From NCBI RefSeq assembly GCF_002078175.1, contig NZ_MWFK01000002.1:1302001-1366000 (forward strand): a stretch of 64,000 nucleotides of DNA, written 5' to 3'. This document shows positions 1 to 7,595 of the stretch, in pieces. The translations under genes and the position numbers were made by a program. The notes under the pieces were generated by a model. That model worked only from the letters and a program-made list of their open reading frames with translations, searched no databases and was not told where the DNA came from. How positions within the stretch are numbered: the stretch's first letter is position 1; every line of letters starts with the position of its first letter. Source of the DNA: Streptomyces sp. M41(2017) (GTDB taxonomy: Bacteria; Actinomycetota; Actinomycetes; Streptomycetales; Streptomycetaceae).

Positions 1-1
1 C

Positions 2-583
2 AACGCCGTCATGGCCAACCGGATCGTCGAGGCCGCCTGGGGCTGGACCGCGGGCGGGCGGCTGCCGCTCGTCGTGGACGCCTCGTCCTGCACGCTCGGC
101 ATCGCGCGCGAGGTCGTGCCTCATCTGACCGCCGACAACAGGGAGTTGCACTCCGCACTGACGGTGGTCGACTCCCTGGTGTGGGCGGCGGAGGAACTGC
201 TCCCCCACCTCACCGTGCGCCGCACCGTCGGCTCCGCGGTGCTCCATCCGACCTGCTCCATGCGGCACTTGGGCGACGAGGAACAACTGCGTGCGGTGGC
301 CGAGGCCTGCGCCGAGGAGGTGGTCGTACCGGACGACGCCGGGTGCTGCGCCTTCGCGGGCGACCGCGGCATGCTCCACCGGGAACTCACCGAGTCGGCC
401 ACCCGCGAGGAGGCGGCGTTCGTGGCCTCCCGCACGTTCGACGCGCACCTGTCGGCGAACCGCATGTGCGAGGTGGGGATGGACCACACGACGGGCCGCG
501 GCTACCGCTCCGCGCTGCTGGAACTGGAGCGTGCGACCCGTGACCGCGCCGCCGACGAAGGCGGCGCGGCGGTCAGGCCTTGA
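2..583 (+). CDS. D-lactate dehydrogenase-type FAD/Fe-S oxidoreductase, C-terminal part (5' truncated by window edge)
   Basis: The reading frame is open from the left edge, so the true start lies outside the window. The visible ~190 residues match the C-terminal cysteine-rich (CCG) region of the large fused FAD-binding plus Fe-S-binding oxidoreductases, such as membrane-associated D-lactate or glycolate dehydrogenases. Two CCG-type motifs are visible: HPTCSMRHLG, and GCCAFAGDRGM about 30 residues later. In this family they bind an Fe-S centre that passes electrons from FAD towards the quinone pool. The FAD and ferredoxin-like domains are not in the window, so D-lactate as substrate is inferred. 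The 3' end overlaps the convergent L,D-transpeptidase gene by 11 bp. Confidence 0.8.
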   Translation, partial: NAVMANRIVEAAWGWTAGGRLPLVVDASSCTLGIAREVVPHLTADNRELHSALTVVDSLVWAAEELLPHLTVRRTVGSAVLHPTCSMRHLGDEEQLRAVAEACAEEVVVPDDAGCCAFAGDRGMLHRELTESATREEAAFVASRTFDAHLSANRMCEVGMDHTTGRGYRSALLELERATRDRAADEGGAAVRP

Positions 584-1322
584 GGTCCGCCTTGTCGCCC
601 ATGACCACGACCGGGTGCTGGTCGGGGTCGAGGGTGCGCAGCAGGTATTCCATACCGGACTTGGGCAGGCTCACGCAGGCCGAGGTGCCACTGCCGTGGT
701 CCAGGTGCAGCCAGATGCCGCCGCCCTTCTCGTCACCCCAGGGGCGGGTGCCGTCGTCCGGCGGATTGCCCTTGAGGCGGTTGTAGTCGATGGCGATGAC
801 GTAGTCGAAGTCGTGCCAGTGCGACTTCGCCCAGTAGTGCGGTGCCTGGAAGTCCTCCGACTGCGTGTACGGCAGCCGGGCGCCCGGGTCGTCGAGCACC
901 CCGCCCGCGTCGCTGAGCGTGTACACACCCACGGGACTGCGCTTGTCGTCCTCGTGGTGGTCGGTCGTCCAGCCCTTCTTGCCGTTGTGCGCGGCCCAGC
1001 TGATGGTCTTCTTCCAGTTCTTGCCGGACTTCGTGTACAGCACGGCGGTGGACGTCGCCGAGTCCTTGCCCTCGCCGTAGACCGCCAGAACCTGCCCGGA
1101 GTCGGACGGGATCTTGTTCTGGAGCCGGTCACCCACGTCCGGGATGCGGGTCGGGTCCGCGGGGGGAGCGCTGGTGCGGGCCGCCTGTCCGGCCGATCCC
1201 GCGTTCCCCTTCACGTCCTTCGACCCGCCGTCCGCCGAGCCACCACAGGCCGCGAGACCGACGGCGAGGGTCCCGCAGGTCACTGCGGCGAGCCCCGTAC
1301 GCATCGCACCGTTCATTCGCAT
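573..1322 (-). CDS. L,D-transpeptidase (YkuD-fold) lipoprotein
   Basis: Exported cell-wall enzyme of about 249 residues. A lipoprotein signal runs from residue 1 to a LAAC lipobox with the lipidated cysteine near residue 26. It is followed by a Gly/Ser-rich linker and a YkuD-like catalytic domain. The active-site region reads HLDHGSGTSACVSLPKSGM, whose cysteine is the expected nucleophile. It departs from the textbook SHGC motif but fits the actinobacterial lipoprotein branch. Family members form or edit 3-3 peptidoglycan cross-links or attach proteins to the wall. An ATG at 1331 is possible but abuts its GAGG; the ATG at 1322 has better spacing. It converges with and overlaps the end of the preceding oxidoreductase gene. 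Confidence 0.85.
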   Translation of the reverse strand: MRMNGAMRTGLAAVTCGTLAVGLAACGGSADGGSKDVKGNAGSAGQAARTSAPPADPTRIPDVGDRLQNKIPSDSGQVLAVYGEGKDSATSTAVLYTKSGKNWKKTISWAAHNGKKGWTTDHHEDDKRSPVGVYTLSDAGGVLDDPGARLPYTQSEDFQAPHYWAKSHWHDFDYVIAIDYNRLKGNPPDDGTRPWGDEKGGGIWLHLDHGSGTSACVSLPKSGMEYLLRTLDPDQHPVVVMGDKADLKA

Positions 1323-1468
1323 GCCGTCCATCCTCGCACCACGTAGCTGACGAATCGTCCTCTCCCGCTCCCCGGCCAGTCGCGGCCGATCAGGCCGGAT
1401 CCATGCTCCCGGCCGGAAAATCGTTTGCCTTCCACCACGTTACGACGCGAACCTTTCACGGTTTGCTG

Positions 1469-1537
1469 CCGGTCTCCGCGACCGGTCGCCACCGGTCTCC
1501 ACGACCGGGGTGCGCCGCTCTCCACGACCGGCGGGCT
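1469..1537. repeat. Three 23-bp tandem repeats upstream of the ABC exporter operon
   Basis: Three direct copies begin at 1469, 1492 and 1515, exactly 23 bp apart. Each carries the core CCGGTCTCCRCGACCGG (CCGCTCTCC... in the third). The core is itself partly symmetrical, CCGGTC...GACCGG. A related inverted copy, CCGGAGACCGG, follows at 1539-1549. The array ends about 55 bp before the first ABC gene, so it may be an operator array. No regulator gene is adjacent. Confidence 0.6.
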
Positions 1538-1590
1538 GCCGGAGACCGGCGGCTCCTCCTCGCCCGCCTGACACGAGCCACTGGGACGTC

Positions 1591-3459
1591 ATGCAGATCC
1601 AAGACCTTCCGTATCCCGACCCGGGTGTGCCGGACGCCCGCTCGGGTCCCCGATTCCTGTGGTGGCTCGGCCGGAATCAGCTGGGCGGACAGTTCAAGGC
1701 GCTGGCGTGGGGCCTGCTGCACTTCGTGGCTGTCTCCGCCCTGCCGTTCTGTGTGGGGATGGCCGTCCAGGCCGTCATCGACCGCTCCGGCACCCGGCTC
1801 GCCCTGACCGGTGGGCTCATGGCGCTGTGCGGCGCCTGCATCGCCCTCGGCGAGACCATGCTGCACCGCACCGCGGTCACCAACTGGATCACCGCTGCCG
1901 CGCGCGTCCAGCAACTGCTGGCCCGCAGGACCGCCCTGCTGGGCTCGGCGTTGACACGGCGCGTCGCGGCGGGCGAGGTCGTCGCCGTGTCGACCGGCGA
2001 CGTCGAGAAGATCGGCTGGTTCGTCGAGGCGGTGTCCCGGTTCACGGCGGCCGCCCTGACGGTGGTGCTGGTCTGCGTCGGCCTGGTCGTCTACCAGCCG
2101 GCACTCGGCGTCATCGTCGCCGTCGGCGTGCCGGTCCTCGCCCTCGCCGTACTGCCCCTCCTGCCCCGCGCCACCGGACGGGCCGACGTCCAGCGGGAGA
2201 AGGCGGGGCGCGCCACCGAACTGGCCTCCGACACCGTCGCGGGCCTGCGGGTCCTGCGCGGCATCGGCGGCGAGGAGCTCTTCCTCGACCGCTACCGCCG
2301 CGCCTCCCAGGAAGTGCGCCACGCCGCCGTGCGCAGCGCCCGCATGTGGTCCCTGATCGCCGCGATCCAGGTGCTGCTGCCGGGTCTGCTGATGATCGCC
2401 GTCGTCTGGCGCGGCGTGCTGCTGGCCCGCGACGGACGGATCGAGGTCGGCGAACTCGTCACCGTGTACAGCGCCGTCATGCTGCTCACCTATCCTCTGC
2501 GGCACTTCGAGGAGATCGCGATGGCCTGGTCGTTCTCGCGCCCGTCCGCCAAGCGGGCCGCACGCGTCCTGGCCCTCGACCGCGCCATGGACAGTGACGG
2601 CTCACGGGCGGCGCAGGCGCCGTCCGGTGATCTGTACGACCCCGCGACCGGTCTGCTCGCTCCGGCCGGCCGGCTGACCGCCGTGGTGTGCGGCGACCCG
2701 GACGTCGCGGGCCTGCTCGCCGAGCGCCTCGGCGGCCATCCGTCCGAGCGGACCGCCGAGGCCGGCGTCGAGGGGGCCGTGTCCAACGGCTCGGTGCTTC
2801 TCGGGAACGTGCCGCTGGACGAACTGCCCCTCGACTCCGCACGCACCGCCGTCCTCGTCCAGGACAAGGACCCGGTGCTGCTGTCCGGCTCCCTGCGGGA
2901 GCTGCTCGACGTGCCCGCCTCGGGGCTCGTCAGTGCCGCCTCGGCGCTGGAGGCCGCGCAGTGCGGTGACGTACTGGACGCCCTCACCCAGGGTTCGCTG
3001 GATACCGACGATCCGATGGACGCACGCATCACCGAGCGCGGACGCTCCCTGTCGGGCGGCCAGCGCCAGCGACTCGCGCTGGCCCGGTCGCTGATCACCG
3101 ACCCGGAGGTGCTCGTCCTGGACGAACCGACGTCCGCGGTCGACTCGCACACCGAGGCCCGGATCGCCGAGGGGCTGCGGTCCCTGCGGGCCGGGCGGAC
3201 GACGGTCGTGTTCACCTCGTCGCCCCTGCTCCTCGACCACGCGGACCGGGTGGTCCTCGTCCACGAGGGCCGGGTCGCCGCGGTCGGAGCGCACCGCCAA
3301 CTGGTGCGCGACGAGCCGCTGTACCGGGCCGTGGTGACGCGGGAGACCGAGGAGGAAGCCGCCACCAAGGTGGCTTCACGGACCTCCCTGGGCGCTGTGA
3401 CCCCCGACGACGAAGCCGTGCTGAACGGCGTACTGGAAGAAATCGAGGAGACCGCATGA
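1591..3459 (+). CDS. Heterodimeric ABC exporter, subunit A (degenerate Walker A, intact signature)
   Basis: Half-transporter of 622 residues: six-helix exporter membrane domain (about 30-315), then a nucleotide-binding domain (about 345-590). The Walker A position reads GDPDVAGL (368-375) and lacks the GK[S/T] phosphate loop. The H-loop histidine is also missing (TSS near 543). The Q-loop (VLVQDKD), the signature LSGGQ (487-491) and the Walker B plus glutamate (VLDEPTS, 511-512) are intact. It would therefore supply the good signature to its partner but bind ATP poorly itself. The ATG at 1591 starts the conserved protein; an in-frame GTG at 1510 lies inside the repeat array. Its stop overlaps the next start (ATGA), so the two subunits are translationally coupled. 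The substrate cannot be read from sequence. Confidence 0.9.
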   Translation: MQIQDLPYPDPGVPDARSGPRFLWWLGRNQLGGQFKALAWGLLHFVAVSALPFCVGMAVQAVIDRSGTRLALTGGLMALCGACIALGETMLHRTAVTNWITAAARVQQLLARRTALLGSALTRRVAAGEVVAVSTGDVEKIGWFVEAVSRFTAAALTVVLVCVGLVVYQPALGVIVAVGVPVLALAVLPLLPRATGRADVQREKAGRATELASDTVAGLRVLRGIGGEELFLDRYRRASQEVRHAAVRSARMWSLIAAIQVLLPGLLMIAVVWRGVLLARDGRIEVGELVTVYSAVMLLTYPLRHFEEIAMAWSFSRPSAKRAARVLALDRAMDSDGSRAAQAPSGDLYDPATGLLAPAGRLTAVVCGDPDVAGLLAERLGGHPSERTAEAGVEGAVSNGSVLLGNVPLDELPLDSARTAVLVQDKDPVLLSGSLRELLDVPASGLVSAASALEAAQCGDVLDALTQGSLDTDDPMDARITERGRSLSGGQRQRLALARSLITDPEVLVLDEPTSAVDSHTEARIAEGLRSLRAGRTTVVFTSSPLLLDHADRVVLVHEGRVAAVGAHRQLVRDEPLYRAVVTRETEEEAATKVASRTSLGAVTPDDEAVLNGVLEEIEETA

Positions 3460-5303
3460 TCGGCGTGGCGCCCCCGGCCTACGACCCGGCCGCCCCGACG
3501 ACGGCGACCACCCTGCCCGTCGGCGCGCCCGCCACCGTACGCGCCTACGTGACCGACCTGTTCCGACGTCATCGCACGGCGTTCCTCCTGCTCGTCGGCG
3601 TCAACACCGTGGCCGTCGTGGCCTCGATGGCCGGGCCCTATCTGCTGGGCGCGGTCGTCGAACGGGTGACGGACCACACGCGTGACCTCCATCTGGAGCG
3701 CACCGCCGCCCTGTTCGTCGTCGCGCTCGTCGTCCAGGCCGTGTTCGTGCGGCAGGTGCGCCTGCGCGGTGCCGTGCTGGGCGAGCGCATGCTGGCCGAC
3801 CTGCGCGAGGACTTCCTCGTGCGGTCGGTCGGACTGCCGCCCGGCGTGCTGGAACGCGCCGGGACGGGCGACCTGCTGTCGCGCATCACCACCGACATCG
3901 ACCGGCTCGCCAACGCCATGCGGGAGGCCGTTCCGCAGCTGGCCATCGGTGTGGTGTGGGCGGCACTGCTGCTCGGCGGACTCACCGTCACGGCACCGGC
4001 GCTCGCACCCGCGGTCCTGATCGCCGTCCCCCTGCTGGTCGTCGGCTGCCGCTGGTACTTCAAGCGGGCACCGGCCGCCTACCGGTCGGAGGCCGCGGGC
4101 TACGCGGCCGTCGCCGCCGTCCTCGCCGAGACCGTCGACGCCGGACGCACGGTCGAGTCCCACCGGCTGGGCAGACGTCGCATCGACCTCTCGGACCGCC
4201 GCGTGAAGGAATGGACGGCGTGGGAGCGGTACACGCTCTGGCTGCGGTCCGTGCTCTTCCCCATCGTCAACATCACCCATGTGACGGTGCTCTGCTCGGT
4301 CCTGATGGTCGGCGGGGTCTTCGCCCTCCACGGCTGGATCGGAGTGGGCCAGCTCACGACGGGTGCGCTCATCGCGCAGATGCTCGTCGACCCGGTGGGG
4401 CTGATCCTGCGCTGGTACGACGAGCTGCAGGTCGCCCAGGTCTCGCTGGCCCGTCTCGTCGGTGTCCGGGACATCGAGCCCGCCGCAGGCGATCCCGGCG
4501 TGGCACCGGACGGACGTGACGTCCACGCGGACGGGGTCCACTTCGGCTACCGGGCCGGCGTCGACGTGCTCCGTGACGTCACCCTGGCCGTCCCACCCGG
4601 GACCCGGGTGGCGCTCGTCGGCCCGTCCGGCGCGGGCAAGTCCACGCTGGGCCGGCTGCTCGCCGGGATCTACGCACCCCGGGACGGCCGGATCACCCTC
4701 GGCGGCGCGGAACTGTCCCGGATGCCCGCCGAGGAGGTTCGCTCGCACGTGGCCCTCGTCAACCAGGAGCACCACGTCTTCGTGGGTTCCCTGCGCGACA
4801 ACCTGCTGCTGGCCCTCCCCCGCGCCCGGCAGGGTCCGGCCGCGGGCACGCCCACGGACGCCCCTGTCGACTCCGCCGGCGTCGACGCCTCCGTCGAGGC
4901 CCGGTTGTGGGCGGCCCTCGGAGCGGTGGACGCCGACGGCTGGGCCCAGGCACTGGACGACGGGCTGGACACCGAGGTGGGGTCGGGCGGGTTCGCGCTC
5001 ACCCCCGCGCAGGCCCAGCAGATCGCCCTCGCCCGGCTGGTCCTCGCGGACCCGCACACGCTGGTCCTGGACGAGGCGACCTCGCTCCTTGACCCTCGTG
5101 CGGCGCGCCATCTGGAACGCTCGCTGGCCCGGGTCCTGGAGGGCCGCACCGTCATCGCGATCGCACACCGGCTCCACACGGCCCATGACGCGGATGTCAT
5201 CGCCGTCGTCGAGAACGGCCGGATCAGCGAGCTGGGCAGCCACGACCAGCTGGTCGCCGCCGACGGCGCCTACGCGGCCCTGTGGCGGTCCTGGCACGGG
5301 TGA
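3456..5303 (+). CDS. Heterodimeric ABC exporter, subunit B (intact Walker A/B, degenerate signature)
   Basis: Partner half-transporter of 615 residues, with an exporter-type membrane domain (about 40-330) and an ATPase domain (about 355-600). Walker A GPSGAGKS (389-396), Walker B with catalytic glutamate (LVLDEATS, 539-540) and the H-loop (AIAHRL, His571) are canonical. The signature is replaced by LTPAQ (515-519). An insertion rich in Ala/Pro/Asp (about 455-480) lies between the Q-loop and the signature. Together with subunit A this predicts one competent composite ATP site (B Walker A/B/H plus A LSGGQ) and one dead site (A Walker A plus B signature). No terminator hairpin is obvious after the stop. 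The cargo is unknown. Confidence 0.92.
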   Translation: MIGVAPPAYDPAAPTTATTLPVGAPATVRAYVTDLFRRHRTAFLLLVGVNTVAVVASMAGPYLLGAVVERVTDHTRDLHLERTAALFVVALVVQAVFVRQVRLRGAVLGERMLADLREDFLVRSVGLPPGVLERAGTGDLLSRITTDIDRLANAMREAVPQLAIGVVWAALLLGGLTVTAPALAPAVLIAVPLLVVGCRWYFKRAPAAYRSEAAGYAAVAAVLAETVDAGRTVESHRLGRRRIDLSDRRVKEWTAWERYTLWLRSVLFPIVNITHVTVLCSVLMVGGVFALHGWIGVGQLTTGALIAQMLVDPVGLILRWYDELQVAQVSLARLVGVRDIEPAAGDPGVAPDGRDVHADGVHFGYRAGVDVLRDVTLAVPPGTRVALVGPSGAGKSTLGRLLAGIYAPRDGRITLGGAELSRMPAEEVRSHVALVNQEHHVFVGSLRDNLLLALPRARQGPAAGTPTDAPVDSAGVDASVEARLWAALGAVDADGWAQALDDGLDTEVGSGGFALTPAQAQQIALARLVLADPHTLVLDEATSLLDPRAARHLERSLARVLEGRTVIAIAHRLHTAHDADVIAVVENGRISELGSHDQLVAADGAYAALWRSWHG

Positions 5304-5840
5304 GTCGGGGGCCGGCGAGTCGGGGTCTTGCCAGTCGGGGGTGAGTGAGACGGGCGCGGGCAGTCCGCAGGGCTCGGGGCCGGCCCGCCCCGGGGTGGCT
5401 GGGGGCGGGCCGGCGCCGACAGGACGCGGTCGGGAGGAGCGGGCCTCCCCGGGGTGGGCCTGCCTCACCGGCGTGCGGCACGGACGGGACGCTCGGCAGG
5501 GAAGTGCACGGCCCGGGCGCCACGGACCGGGGCGATCCTCCTGGCGTCGGCCGCCCGGGCGGCCGGCGTCCTGATTCAGGGCGGGAGCGGGACCCCGCCT
5601 GCCTCTGGAGCCCTGCTGCGACCCGCGCCCTACCGCGTCGACGGCCCCTGCGGCACCGCAGGTCCGCCCCTGTGGCGTTGCGCGGTGCCGAAGGGGGATG
5701 GAAGGCTGGATGTGGACACCCGCTCGGGGGACCTCCGGGAACCACCCGGTTCGCGTGGGGCGACAGCCGTGTCCCGTGGCCCGCGTGCCCGTCGTCGGTT
5801 TCGGCGGCGCCGGTCCCGTCCGCACCCCCTGGAGGTACTC
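5304..5840. other. 537-bp gap, no supported gene
   Basis: Very GC-rich spacer between the ABC exporter and the DUF5709 gene. It begins with short degenerate direct repeats (GAGTCGGGG-like, near 5303-5340). Long open frames exist on both strands here, but they show no recognisable domain and no good ribosome site, and their composition is Arg/Pro/Gly-rich as expected of non-coding high-GC DNA. The last 10 bases carry the GGAGG used by the next gene. Confidence 0.5.
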
Positions 5841-6311
5841 GTGGACAGCGCCGACGGTTGGGGAGACGAGGTCTACCAGCCCGACGGATCCGAGGTACAG
5901 GACGACGCGGGGCTGCTCGACGCGGAGGACACTCTCACCACCGACGGCGTCGACGACCCCCTGGACCGCGGCTGGTCCCCGCCCGAGCGGCCCTGGGCGG
6001 TGGAACACCAGGGTGTGACCGCGTCGGAGGCCGTCGCCGGCGAAACCCTTGACGAGCGTCTCGCCGAGGAGCTGCCCGACGTCACCGCGTCGGACGGCGA
6101 CGGCATCGGTGACTGCGAGGACACCGACGGCGAGCCTCTCGACGACGAGGTCGGCGACCGCCGCTCGGGCCGTCTGGTGGCACCGGACGAGGGGGCGCAC
6201 GAGGATGAGGAGAGCGGGCTCATCGCGACGGACATCGGTATCGACGGCGCCGCGGCCTCGGCCGAGGAGGCCGCCATGCACATCGTCGACGAGGACTCCG
6301 TGTCCGGCTGA
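5841..6311 (+). CDS. DUF5709 family protein
   Basis: Acidic protein of about 156 residues with the order YQPDG...DDAGLLDAEDTL...DPLDRGWSPPERP...ETLDERLAEELPD, which I recognise as DUF5709, a family common in Streptomyces and of unknown function. There is no signal peptide or membrane segment. The protein is very rich in Asp and Glu, especially after residue 90, and ends AAMHIVDED. The GTG at 5841 is chosen because GGAGG sits 5 bp upstream and because the conserved sequence begins there. The frame stays open far upstream but that part is Arg-rich non-coding sequence. The L31 gene follows after 39 bp and may be co-transcribed. Confidence 0.82.
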   Translation: MDSADGWGDEVYQPDGSEVQDDAGLLDAEDTLTTDGVDDPLDRGWSPPERPWAVEHQGVTASEAVAGETLDERLAEELPDVTASDGDGIGDCEDTDGEPLDDEVGDRRSGRLVAPDEGAHEDEESGLIATDIGIDGAAASAEEAAMHIVDEDSVSG

Positions 6312-6350
6312 CCGGCGCCCGGCCCAGGTCACTGCCCCGAAGGAGCATCC

Positions 6351-6626
6351 ATGCAGCAGGACAAGCAGCCCGACTACCACGCCGTGGTCTTCCGCGACCG
6401 CAGCGCCGGTTACGCCTTCCTCACCCGGTCCACCGCCACGAGCGAGCGCACCATCGAGTGGGACGACGGGGAGACCTATCCGGTCGTGGACGTGGAGATC
6501 TCCTCGGAGAGCCACCCGTTCTACACGGGCAAGGCCCGCACCGTGGACTCCGAGGGCCGCGTCGCCCAGTTCGAGCGTCGGTACGGAGGCGGCGGACAGG
6601 GCTCCGACGGAGCCGGGAACGCCTGA
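6351..6626 (+). CDS. rpmE2: Type B 50S ribosomal protein L31
   Basis: Protein of 91 residues matching the zinc-independent (type B, C-minus) L31 paralogue: it starts MQQDKQPDYHAVVFRDRSAG and continues with the conserved SHPFYTGK segment. There are no CxxC zinc ligands. In many actinobacteria such paralogues replace zinc-binding L31 when zinc is scarce and are repressed by Zur. I see no Zur-like AT-rich palindrome in the 39-bp gap upstream, so this copy may not be directly zinc-controlled. The start has AAGGAG about 5 bp upstream. A hairpin follows the stop, before the convergent membrane protein gene. Confidence 0.93.
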   Translation: MQQDKQPDYHAVVFRDRSAGYAFLTRSTATSERTIEWDDGETYPVVDVEISSESHPFYTGKARTVDSEGRVAQFERRYGGGGQGSDGAGNA

Positions 6627-6631
6627 GCCGT

Positions 6632-6655
6632 GCCGGCCTCCCGAGGGAGTCCGGC
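6632..6655. terminator. Hairpin between convergent genes
   Basis: GCCGGCCTCCC, a 2-nt loop, then GGGAGTCCGGC: 10 of 11 base pairs. It lies exactly between the stop of the L31 gene (+) and the stop of the membrane protein gene (-), as expected for a bidirectional terminator. There is no T tract, which is common in Streptomyces. Confidence 0.6.
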
Positions 6656-7450
6656 TCAGATGAAGTTCATCGCGGCCGCGCAGCCCACGCCGCCCAGCAG
6701 CATGAAGGCGGGCATCAGCACCTTGAGCTCGACCCAGCTGCCGGCGCGGAACCGCATCACCTTGGGCGGCCCGATCGGGTACCAGCGCTTGCGACCGACC
6801 GGGATGGGCCACAGGATCGGGCAGCCGGACACCGTGAGCGCGTCCCCGATGTCGTGAACGAGCGCGCCGAGGACGATCGGCAGGCCGAGCCACAGGTACT
6901 CCTGCCCGGGCGAGGTGAACAGCCAGTCCGAGCCGTTGCCCGGCTTGTCCAGGATTCCGGCGAGGATCCAGGCGCTCGTCGCGGCGAGGAGCCAGACCAG
7001 CACATCGCTGCTCGACCCGCGGGCGGCCCGCCACAGCAGGCCCTCGATGGCGAGGACCATGTGGACGAAGAGGAGGGCGAGGACCGCCCAGCGGCCGCCG
7101 GTGATCGCCAGCACGGAGGCTCCGGCGCCTATGAGCACGGCCCACAGCCAGGTGTGCGTCAGTGTGCGGTGGCCGCCGGAGCGCCGGGGATCGCCCTGCT
7201 TCCTGGTTCCCTTGTAGACGGCGTACGACAGCTTGTCGACGATCTCGCACAGGCCCCGCGACAGGGGTCCGAAGGCGCGCGAGATGGTGGCCGCCTTGTG
7301 GTCGAGGTCCGGGGCGAGCGCGGCACCGGCGCAGATCAGCGCGCCGACCAACAGGACCGGCCAGGGCATGGTGTGACCGGCCGCGGCGGCGGCCGCTCCG
7401 ACGCCGAGCCAGGCCGCGGCTCCCGACAGTGAGTGTGCTGGTCCCATCAT
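6656..7450 (-). CDS. YdjM-like membrane-bound metal-dependent hydrolase
   Basis: Integral membrane protein of about 264 residues with several hydrophobic helices and the His/Asp pattern of the YdjM/LexA-binding membrane-associated hydrolase family: MMGPAHSLSG at the N-terminus, then APDLDHK, then GGHRTLTHT, then HDIGDALT near the C-terminus. These residues are the likely metal ligands. Biochemical activity is unproven for the family. The tandem ATGs at 7450 and 7447 are the best starts because the family signature begins there; the frame extends upstream without conserved sequence. It diverges from the helicase gene with about 145 bp between starts. Confidence 0.8.
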   Translation of the reverse strand: MMGPAHSLSGAAAWLGVGAAAAAAGHTMPWPVLLVGALICAGAALAPDLDHKAATISRAFGPLSRGLCEIVDKLSYAVYKGTRKQGDPRRSGGHRTLTHTWLWAVLIGAGASVLAITGGRWAVLALLFVHMVLAIEGLLWRAARGSSSDVLVWLLAATSAWILAGILDKPGNGSDWLFTSPGQEYLWLGLPIVLGALVHDIGDALTVSGCPILWPIPVGRKRWYPIGPPKVMRFRAGSWVELKVLMPAFMLLGGVGCAAAMNFI

Positions 7451-7595
7451 GGCCGTTCCCCGCCCCATTCCTCTTGTGCCGCTGCCCAGTTGCCCGTGCC
7501 CGCTGACGCGTCGTCGGCGACACAGCGTAGCGTTCGTGATCATCGGACCGGCATCCGATTCCCCCATAGCGTGCGTCGGCAGGCAAGATGGGTGC

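Noticed and set aside
5454..5840. N-terminal extension of the DUF5709 gene
   Set aside because: Arg/Pro-rich non-conserved codons; the GTG at 5841 has GGAGG at the right distance and begins the family sequence.
6312..6350. A Zur operator before the type B L31 gene
   Set aside because: Looked for an AT-rich palindrome in the gap and found none; zinc control of this copy is therefore not claimed.
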